From Gentiana macrophylla (lineage: Eukaryota; Streptophyta; Magnoliopsida; Gentianales; Gentianaceae), in NCBI GenBank assembly GCA_026214975.1, contig JAOBSW010000948.1, forward strand, positions 234,056 to 298,055: DNA of 64,000 nucleotides, read 5' to 3'. The translations under genes were made by a program, and so were the position numbers. Shown one piece after another: positions 55,475 to 64,000 of the stretch. Positions within the stretch are counted from its first letter, which is position 1. The number at the start of each line of letters is the position of its first letter. The notes under the pieces were generated by a model. The model saw only the letters and a program-made list of their open reading frames with translations. It made no database searches and was not told the DNA's origin.

Positions 55475-56880
55475 TGCTTCGTCCCGAACAAAGCATTAAT
55501 AAGTCATTTCCCAAGACACATTTTCCTTGGTCAACTCATACTTACACAAGAAACTCGAGTCAACTCATACAGTCACGCCATAAGACAAACATTATTCACT
55601 ACTCGCTATGAATCGAAGTGATTGTGTGCATGTGCATTGGTTTTATATAAATTTAGCAAGATTAGAGTTTATGCAGACTTCATATCAAAATTTACCAACA
55701 TCAGCATTCATACTTCTTATGCCTCGCGATGGTTAAAGCACTAGAACAATAAGCAAGAGCGTATCTATAGGGATTTTGGACTTGGAGACCGAGTACTACT
55801 CAAAGCCTCTAATAAATTTAAAATTTTTAATTTTGCATATTTTTCGAATGCTACTAATCTCAAGGAAGAAAACTTTCATAGAGTATCCCCCTATCTTAGA
55901 TTAAACATAGCATCGAATATTACCACAAGCGCGGGGCTACTTTGGTAACTTATTACAAGCCCAGTGTTTTATTATCAAACATGTGTACGCTCTCAAGCTT
56001 ATTACTCCGCTTTGTTGGCTAGAAGATCGAATACATCAGTCGACAAATAACGACACTAGGTAAGCATAACCAATTATCTACGCAATGTACACATACTTCT
56101 TTCAATTATTATAACGCATGCGGTACTAAGCGATTCACATGTTGAGTAGTTGAACAATGCCTAACTACTTGCAATTCTTGGCATGAATATCCTTAAGTTT
56201 ACTAACAATTTATCGCAAAAGTATAATATGACCACGTACTTACGCAACTTGGTTCCTTTCCTATCAATTCTAAGTATAATAACTTCACGCGTTTAAGGGT
56301 ACGAGTTAAACAACTTGGCATTTATCCATAAAAATTTTTGTTAAATTTGGCTCAATATTGTCTCAATATTCCGTTTTTCAACATATAGCTAGGTCCCTTG
56401 CCCCCCACTTAAACATGGCATTGTCCTCAATTACAAAAATAAATGAGAGTTCAAAAAGAAAGACTTAGCTCTGGAAACGGTCCCCAAGTAAAGGAACAAT
56501 ATCGGAGTAAACATCAGCACGTCGTGGAGAGACAGACACATCCTGTACAAGCAAACAAACTCCACGAAATCGTCAAATACCATGTCTATGGAAGTTATAA
56601 AATAATGTGGCAATAATTAGATATAAATATCTAAAACAGCTTTAAGCCACTTTACTTTATACCGCCATGGACAAGACCAAAAAGGATTTAAACCTAAATA
56701 AACAACTCACATGACGGCTATCAAGGAAAAACTCGCTTATTCCGAACTTAGACTCGAACATGGCGAGATGAAAAAAAACGTGATAGGCGCATGCTACTTT
56801 ATTAAAAAATGAAAAAGATAGTTATACGGAAATAGTTCTAAATTTATAGTCGCTAGCTCGACTCAATTCAAGATGGTTTA
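55475..56880 (-). other. Athila spacer between integrase and 3' LTR
   Basis: 1.4 kb without a readable gene. Some Athila elements carry an envelope-like ORF here; none is visible. It contains the second polypurine-like copy at 56399-56414. Confidence 0.6.
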
Positions 56881-58310
56881 TTAATAAATAGGGTCATCGA
56901 GGTATAAAACCTCCTTCTCAGCACCAGGCGGAAGCCCTTGATAGTGCTTCACACGATGTCCATTGACCAAAAATCTGGACTCGTCTTTGAAATTGAATAG
57001 CTCCACCGCTCCAGAAGGAAAGACTTGTTGTACTCGAAATGGGCCGTGCCATCTTGATTTTAACTTACCCGGGAATAATCTTAAGCGCGAATTGTACAAG
57101 AGAACTAGATCACCCTCTTGAAAGGTCCTTTCCAGAATTTTTTTGTCATGGAATTTCTTCGTGCGCTCCTTGAAAATCTTGGCATTCTCGTATGCCTCTA
57201 AACGAAACTCCTCCAGGCGAGTTAATTCTAACATCCTCTTCTCACCGGCCAATGTCTCATCAAAATTTAACATCCTTGTTGCCCACATGGCCCGGTGCTC
57301 AAGCTCCACAGGTAGATGACATGCCTTTCCTAAAACAATCCTATACGGTAACATTCCAATCGAGGTTTTATATGTAGTCCTATAAGCCCATAAAGCGTCG
57401 TCTAAACGTAACGACCAATCCTTCCTAGTTATATTGACAGTTTTCTCCAGGATACGCTTTATCTCTCGATTGGTGACTTCTACTTGTCCACTAGTCTGGG
57501 GGTGATATGCGGTTGCTAGCTTATGTCGAACCCCATACTTAATCATCAGCCTTTCAAAAGGTTTATTACAAAAATGACTACCATTGTCGCTATAATTGCC
57601 CTAGGCGCCCCAAACCTTGTAAAATATTCTTTTTCAAGAATCTAACTACAACCTTAGCATCGTTAGTAGGGAAGCAATGGCCTCAACCCATTTGGATACA
57701 TAATCAACAAAGAACTAAGATGTATCGGTTAGATAGTGATGAAGTGAAGGTCCAACGAAATCTATTCCCAAACGTCAAAGAGTTCTACTTCTAGGATGCT
57801 CTTAAGTGGCATCTCATTCCTCCGTGAAATATTTCTGTCATTTGACAAGCATGACATGCTTTTGCATATTGGTGTGCATCCTTAAACAACGCCGGCCAAT
57901 AAAAACCACATTGGAGGACCTTGGCTGCAGCTTTTATCTCCCCGTAGTGTCCTCCAACTTCATAAGAATGACAATGCTTCAGATATCATTATACTCTTCC
58001 TCGGGTACACACCATCGAAAAACATTATCAGATCCTAGATTAAACAAATAAGGCTCAACCCAATAATAGTGTCTAAGATCTTTAAAGAATTTTTTTCTTT
58101 CTTGGACAGTGAGATTTGGTGGTAGGTACTTTGTGGATAGATAATTAACGAACAAACTAAACCATGGTTGTTTCTTCTCCTTCACAACCTCTCTTCGCGA
58201 AGAAACTGCAACACCATCATCATGTCCCCCGATGGTGGTGATGGAAAAAAGTTGTTCATCAGGAAAATATTCTCCTATCTCGGTGTAATTCCTCACCATC
58301 CTCTAATTGT
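56881..58310 (-). pseudogene. Athila integrase
   Basis: Upstream part at 57979-58299: LSTKYLPPNLTVQERKKFF, HYYWVEPYLFNLGSDNVFRW and CVPEEE, the typical lead-in to Athila integrase. The H2C2 region (HCHSYEVGGHYGEIKAAAK, then CHACQ) is readable in shifted frame at about 57850-57975. The core before 57546 is broken. The open frame 56881-57546 (221 codons) carries [20 protein letters not shown] with the last catalytic Glu, then [21 protein letters not shown] and [17 protein letters not shown]. It ends YLDDPIY at TAA. Confidence 0.88.
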
Positions 58311-58319
58311 AAGCGATGA

Positions 58320-58760
58320 CTGGATGATTGGCCACTACATTCTCACTTCCTTTCTTGTCTCGGATCTCTACGCCAAATTCTTGCAAAGCAGAGAATCCAT
58401 CTCAACAATCTAGGCTTTGAATCTTGCTTTGCTAGAGATACTTAAGAGCTACATGGTCACCCACACGGTGACTTTAGATCCCACCAAGTAAGATCTAAAC
58501 TTGTCAAAAGCAAAGATAACGGCCAAAAGCTCCTTCTCCGTTGTGGCGTAATTTCTTTGGGCAGCATTCAAAGTCCGACTCGCATAATAAATAGGTCTCA
58601 AGATCTTATCTTTCTTTGACCCAAAGCGGCGCCAACAAAGAAGGTGTCACTTGCATCACACATTAGTTCAAACGGAAGATCCCAACCGGTGCGACGTAAC
58701 GGTGCGAAGAATCGCCTACTTTTATTTCGTTGAAAGCTTTTATGCACTCATTAGAGAACA
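58320..58760 (-). pseudogene. Athila RNase H
   Basis: Minus-strand translation gives YYASRTLNAAQRNYATTEKE followed by LLAVIFAFDKFRSYLVGSKV at about 58590-58470, a gypsy RNase H. A TAG follows at about 58455, and the remainder is frameshifted toward integrase. Confidence 0.8.
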
Positions 58761-59169
58761 CAAATGGCACATCCTAGGCCAACAATTCGGTAAGAGGTCT
58801 AGAGATTAGGAAAAGTCCTTAATAAACCTACGATAAAATCCGGCGTGGCCTAAAAACCTCGCAAAGTTTTAAGATTGGTAGGTGGGGTAATTTCTCGATC
58901 ACCTCAACTTTGGCTCTATCCACCTCTATTCCGTTCTTTGATATGCGGTGGCCTAGTACTATACCTTCCGTAACCATCAAATGACACTTCTCCCAGTTAA
59001 GCACAAGATTCGTCTCCTCACATCTCTTCAATACTGTGCTAGATGTGTGAGACATGAATCGAAATCGTCTCCAAATACGGAGAAATCATCCATAAAGATT
59101 TCCAAGAAATCTTCCACCATATCCGCGAATAATGACATCATACATCGTTGAAATGTCGCGGGGGCGTTG
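58760..59169 (-). pseudogene. Athila reverse transcriptase, C-terminal part
   Basis: NAPATFQRCMMSLFADMVED leads to FMDDFSVFGDDFDSCL with the catalytic Asp pair intact (about 59080). A frameshift near 59045 leads to RCEETNLVLNWEKCHLMVTE and GIVLGHRISKNGIEVDRAK, then IEKLP. The residues before NAPATF are replaced by the LARD sequence from 59170, which marks its insertion inside the RT palm. Confidence 0.87.
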
Positions 59170-60839
59170 TGTTGGGAGGATTTTGCATCATAAAAAAACA
59201 AAAGAAAATTTATAAACCTATACTTAACATGCAAACTAACTCCTAACCGACCAAATATCGGGTAGTTGATAGCATAGTAGGGTAAGTACAGGGTCGATCC
59301 ACAGGGAATTGGGATGTTGAATCTAATCTCACTAATTCTCTCAATTGTTACTCAAGGAAACGAATAAACGAAAAGCAAACATAAAAACGTAAAGAACAAT
59401 GAGAATAAATCTAACCTAGGAAAACAAAATAAAACAATCTAAACTAAAAAGACATGGGATCAAACAAAGCACAAACCTACGTGATCTCAATCCTAGTTCA
59501 ATTCATTATTCTAATTCAAGTTGAGGTTTCACCTTTTCACGAGATATAAACCCTAATTCCTTAGTGGATCTATTCTCAAGCTACGGATTCCTAATTCCTT
59601 AGTAAATCCAATTTATCAATCTCTCATCTTCCGAATGTTGAGACTGATTTACCAAACAAAACTCGGTGTAGATTCAGGTTAACTCTCGTATTTTAGAATC
59701 TAACAACCTAGATAATTAACCAATTAATTTGTCACATAATTAATGATTAAAGATCCTATCTTTCTATGGTGATCTAGTCTACGAACTTCCGTATGTTGTA
59801 AACGTATCAATAGCAAACCGATCTCTCGATCTAATTCACATCATAGCATCAAAATCATAGAACGATACAAAATAAATTAAAGATCATAAAAAACGAATAA
59901 GGACTGAATAAATTAAATAAATAAACTCACGTAGTTTGGTACATGATTGAATCCATGAATCGAAAACGGAAGAAAAACGACATCCTAATCTAACCTCGGA
60001 TCACCCGAGCACAAGGCTCGGGTGACCGGCCTTGAAAAGCCAAGTGCGGCTGCTTTGTGCGTGTACTATTCTGGTGTAAAAAGTATGATATTAGGGTTGA
60101 GGCAATGCGGCTTTATATAGATATTTAAGTCGGTTTAGCCCAAGTCGCCATGGACGCCAGTTTGCATAGAGGCTGAACTCAAACTTCTAAAATTCATATC
60201 TCGAGTTGTAGACCTCCAAAAATTATGATCCGAATGTCATAATTAAGCTCTCGGAAAACTCTACAACTTTCATTAAGGACTCTTCTTCGAAAACGCCTTT
60301 TGACTAGCCCGTCAGATTACGAGTATATTACGACATTTTCCAAAGAGTTTCAGCAACAGCATCCAAACTTGTAACGCTCATATCTCGGGCCTCATAAGTC
60401 GGAATGAAGTGATTCAAAATCCTGTAGAATCCTATCTTCAAGCCCTACAAATCTTATCTTGAGGTCGAGAGTCAAATCAGTGTATATCATATCAAGAACT
60501 GCATCGGCAGTTCGGCTGCTTGAAAGCTTCATTCCAAGCTTTATCTCCATCTTCCTTCCATTTCACTTCTCTTCCATGCAAAACCTCATCATTTAATCCT
60601 CTTGCATGCCAAAATATGTATCTATAACATAGGAAAATATACCAAAGCGTAACACAATCCCAAAATAACATAAAATCACAATTTAAGCACATAAATCGTT
60701 ACATTTTGCAATTAACCTATTAAAAACACTATTTACTCAATTAATCGATTATAAGCTCGATTTCTATGAAAAACATCCATATAATGGGAAATTGATGTAA
60801 AATATATCCTTATAAAACACTACAAATTGACCCTTAACA
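59170..60839 (-). mobile_element. LARD 3' LTR
   Basis: The plus-strand left end TGTTGGGAGGATTTTGCATC matches the start of the copy at 62566. The right end is set at TTAACA, so the minus strand starts TGTTAAGGGTCAATTTGTAG; this end is inferred. About 1670 bp. It includes a hairpin CACCCGAGC-ACAAG-GCTCGGGTG at 60002-60024 inside a patch that differs from the other copy. Confidence 0.75.
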
Positions 60840-62542
60840 AATAAAAGAAAAGGTAAGAGTACTTAGCCGATTGATGTCGGCAACTCGAGGAACCAACAAG
60901 AACCAAGATTGCTTGCATAGCTCAAGAGATCGTGAGCATCACAGACAACCGAATACATCGTGAAAGTGCACAATAGCTATCAAAATATCCCGCAGACTTG
61001 ATCAAGTTGCAAAAGAGTCTACGGGAAAAAGGAAAGATTACATATATAAAGCACAATGAAGAAAAGGATCATAGAGATTTTTCAACTTAAGCTCAACTAA
61101 AGATTGAATACTATACATGAAATACTACAAAGTCGTAGGCTAGGTGCAATTATATGAAAATATACCACAATGCAATCTACATGATATGCAATAAAATAAA
61201 ATAAAAATAAATTTTCGATGTGCTCAGCCGAGCAAGTTGACTCCTGGACAACTCTACAAAGGACTACGGCCTATGCAAAACTAAAATAAAACGAGGTAGT
61301 ATTACTGAAACCGGCAGCTAACTACGCCAAGAAAATAAAAGAAAATAGAAAACAATGCAAACTAGATGATATGCAACCAAATGATATGATCTGGGTTGAT
61401 ATGCAAAAATAAAAGAAAATAAAAGAAAGAAAACTAGCCCACTCATTTGCAACACGACATGTATAATAAACGCCTACCAAATAATGACAAAGTTACTTAT
61501 AAACGACAAAGGTCGCTCATTACATGCAATGTAGACGCGCTTTAAGACTCAGAAAAGTGATAGCATTACGGAAAACCAACAAGCTATTTATTCTAAAATG
61601 ATATAACTCATAAGATGCAATGGTAGCATTACTTAAAACCGATGAAGCATTACCTATATGAGTTATAAAACAAAGGAAGCACGTAAGTCTTAAAAGCTAC
61701 CAAGATTCATCAAGATTCATCATAACGATATGTAGCATATGGAAATCGACATTAGCTACTAATTAACAATCGCACTAGCTTATAGCATACGAGAACCGAC
61801 AAGAACTATAACTTGTATGTATTTAATCATGCATATAAAAATTAATCGCTTATTTAACATGGATTCGTAGATGGAAAGGTAAAAACATATAAGTTCGTGG
61901 CATCTATGTAAAAATCAATTAGCCACAAGTTCGAATGAAAAATCCACATCAAATAAAAGCATTGGAAAATAAAATCAAGAAATTTAGAACCTGGATCAAC
62001 TCCGGATTTAACGCTCACTTAGCAAGTCGTGAATCGACGGGCGTTCCACCTTGCGTGACGCCGCCTGGCTTTTGAAAACCGACCGGACGGGCGCTCGTAG
62101 TATGACGCCGCCTGGTCCTTTAAAACCGTAATGTAGTCGTAAAATATTTGAACGGACGAGCGCCCAATACTTTCAAACGCCGCTTACTCGGGCAAATAAA
62201 GAATCGGACGGGCGCCCAACAGTATCGCACGCCGCCCATACAACAAGAATGCACAGCATAACAGAAAACACAAGCAAAACCCTAAAACTTAAAACACATA
62301 TTAACACAGTATCACAAAGAGCTGCATTTTCAATTAAAGCACAAAGAGGTTAGATCGAAAACACATAAACACATACTTCACGCTTAAAACAAATCGAGTA
62401 AAAACTTTTGCACATTCTAACTCTACGGTCATGTAAACACGGCAAAATAAAAACTCGATTTGGTAAACGCTTACTTTTATTAAAACGAAAAATAAATGTA
62501 ACAAAATCAAGAAATAACAAGATCGCATTCAACATGACACTC
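60840..62542 (-). other. LARD interior, non-coding
   Basis: No ORF of note and no retroviral domain on either strand. AT-rich, with runs of AAAATAAAAGAAAATA, and a GC-rich repeated segment at 62028-62240. Confidence 0.7.
62028..62240. repeat. GACGGGCGCCC...ACGCCGCC repeated motif
   Basis: Four copies, about 55-65 bp apart, of a two-part motif: GGACGGGCG(CCC) followed 15-20 bp later by (G/C/A)ACGCCGCC (about 62036, 62091, 62153, 62205). Each is embedded in AT-rich sequence. Confidence 0.75.
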
Positions 62543-62561
62543 TATTCCTAGCAACGCGCCA
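62543..62561 (-). other. LARD primer-binding site
   Basis: The minus strand reads TGGCGCGTTGCTAGGAATA a few bases after the LTR end, close to the TGGCGCCGTTGCCGGGG type used by Athila/Tat elements. The differences are consistent with cytosine deamination plus one missing base. Confidence 0.75.
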
Positions 62562-62565
62562 CTTT

Positions 62566-64000
62566 TGTCGGGATGATTTTGCATCATAAAAACAAAGAAA
62601 ATTTATAAACCATACTTAACATGCAAACTAACTCCTAACCGACTCAAATATCGGGTAGTTGATAGCATAGTAGGTGTTGGCATGTGGTCGATCCATGGGT
62701 GGAATTGGGATGTTGAATCTAATTCACTAATTCTCTCAATTGTTACTCAAGGAAACGAATAAATGAAAAGCAAGCATAAAACGTAAAGAATAAATGAGAA
62801 TAAATCTAACCTAGGAAAACAAAATAAAATAATCTAAACTAAGTTACATGGGATCAAACAAAGCACAAACCTGGCGTGATCTCAATCCTAGTTCAACCCA
62901 TTATTCTAATTCAAGCTGAGGTTTCACCTTTTCACGTAGATATAAAACCCCTAATTCCTTAGTGGATCTATTCTCAAGCTACTTGATTCCTAATTCCTTT
63001 AGTAAATCCAATTTATCAATCTCTCATCTTCCGAATGTTGAGACCGATGTACCAAATAAAACTCGTGCAGATTCAAAGTTAACTCTTGTATTTTAGAATC
63101 TAACAACCCAGATAATTAACCAATTAATTTGTCACATAATTAATGATTAAAGATCCTATCTTTCTATGGTGATCTAGTCTACGAATCTCCGTGAGGCTGT
63201 AAACGATCAATAGCAAATCGATCTCTCGATCTAATTCAACATCATAAAGATCAAAATCATAGAACGATACAAAATAAATTAAAGATCATAAAACGTAATA
63301 AGGACTGAATAAATTAAATAAATAAACTCACGTAGTTTGGCACATGATTGAATCCATGAATCAAAACGGAAGAAAACGATACATCCTAATCTAATCTCTC
63401 TTGATCAATCTTTGTTGCTGCCTGGCACGCCTCTGAAAAGCTTAAGGCGCCGTTTAAGCGCGCAGTATCATTCTGGTGTAAAAAGTATGATATTAGTGGT
63501 TGAGGCAATGCGGCTTTATAGATACTTAAGTCGGTTTAGCCTAAGTCGGCCATGGACGCCAATTGTATGTAGATAATAACTTCAAACTTCTAAAATTCAT
63601 ATCTCGAAGTTGTAGACTTCCAAAAATTAAGATCCTAATGTCATAATTAAGCTCGGAAAACTCTCTACAACTTTCTATTAAGGACTCTTCTTCAGAAAAC
63701 GCCTTTTTGACTAGCCCGTCAGATACGAGTATATTACGACATTTTCCAAGAGGTTTCAAAGAACAGTATCCAAAACTTGTAATGCCTATATCTCGGGCCT
63801 CATAAGTCAGAATGAAGTGATTCAAAATCCTGTAGAATCTCTCTTCAAGCCCTACAAATCTTATCTTGAGGTCGAGAGTCAAATCAGTGTATATCATATC
63901 AAGAACTGCATCGGCAGTTCGGCTGCTTGAAAGCTTCATTCCAAGCTTTATCTCCATCTTCCTTCCATTTCACTTCTCTTCCATGCAAATCCTCATCATT
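62566..64000 (-). mobile_element. LARD 5' LTR (cut by window end)
   Basis: Homologous to 59170-60594 with scattered small indels. The patch at about 63401-63475 is unrelated to the matching patch in the other LTR (about 59995-60072). The last 235 bp or so of the LTR lie beyond the window. Confidence 0.85.

Larger units (their letters stand above)
53851..59169 (-). mobile_element. Athila-lineage gypsy relic, 3' part
   Basis: On the minus strand: RT, RNase H, integrase, a long spacer, polypurine tract and 3' LTR. The integrase and RT motifs are those of Athila. The element is cut at 59169 by the LARD-like element; the front part would lie beyond the window's right end. Broken by stops and frameshifts throughout. 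Confidence 0.85.
59170..64000 (-). mobile_element. LARD-like non-autonomous gypsy element (continues right)
   Basis: Left LTR 59170-60839, right LTR from 62566 past the window end, both in minus orientation. A primer site stands between the right LTR and a 1.7-kb interior without coding. Because the LTR next to the primer site is the 5' one, the element is complete except for the cut end of its 5' LTR. Long LTRs, non-coding interior and an Athila/Tat-type primer site define a LARD. It is inserted in the Athila RT. Confidence 0.78.

Overview
The window is nuclear DNA of a flowering plant, probably a dicot. It contains stacked LTR retrotransposons of the Copia, Tat, chromovirus and Athila lineages, a LINE, Stowaway and hAT miniature elements, a Helitron and an endogenous caulimovirus-like (Caulimoviridae) sequence. 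There are no bacterial operons, no tRNA or rRNA genes and no CRISPR array. I cannot name the species. The only recognisable host gene is a RING-H2 family present in two damaged copies, and nothing in the window looks like an intact, functional protein-coding gene.

Layout, left to right. 1-8579: plus-strand Copia relic with its 3' LTR (6381-8579). It holds a nested solo LTR (3284-5092), and its 3' LTR holds a Stowaway MITE. It sits inside a Tat-lineage Ty3/gypsy relic (8580-16187) with RT, RNase H, a second RNase H, integrase, a 73-bp tandem array carrying a hAT MITE, an antisense ORF and an LTR. 16336-18472: RING-H2 locus 1, damaged by tandem duplications and a 530-bp TRIM with a target-site duplication. 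18473-21667: non-coding DNA with a minisatellite. 21671-24068: a foldback and a Helitron with several repeated heads and one tail. 24519-25700: a decayed gypsy LTR. 25856-29933: RING-H2 locus 2, split by a LINE that carries a solo Copia LTR, and truncated by a small LTR element (29895-31128).

31402-38814 (minus strand): endogenous caulimovirid in the order pol C-terminus, transactivator, pregenomic promoter, leader, tRNA-Met primer site, movement protein, small ORF, VAP-like ORF, coat protein. Its coding regions are broken by stops and frameshifts, and a solo LTR (32643-34343) sits in the coat-protein region. 38815-53844 (minus): a Copia element with two similar LTRs and a decayed interior. 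A structurally complete chromovirus (44549-53078, TSD CATGA) is nested in it and lacks most of its RT. 53851-59169 (minus): Athila-lineage relic. 59170-64000 (minus, continues past the window): a non-coding LARD-like element inserted in the Athila RT.

The gene products do not work together as a pathway. What can be read is an insertion history, and several steps are supported by target-site duplications or by empty sites in a paralogous copy. The strongest candidates for something undescribed are the endogenous caulimovirid with its recognisable regulatory region, the multi-headed Helitron, the RING-H2 duplication with transposon-derived ends, and GC-rich short palindromic motifs clustered in LTRs or leaders of three unrelated gypsy families.
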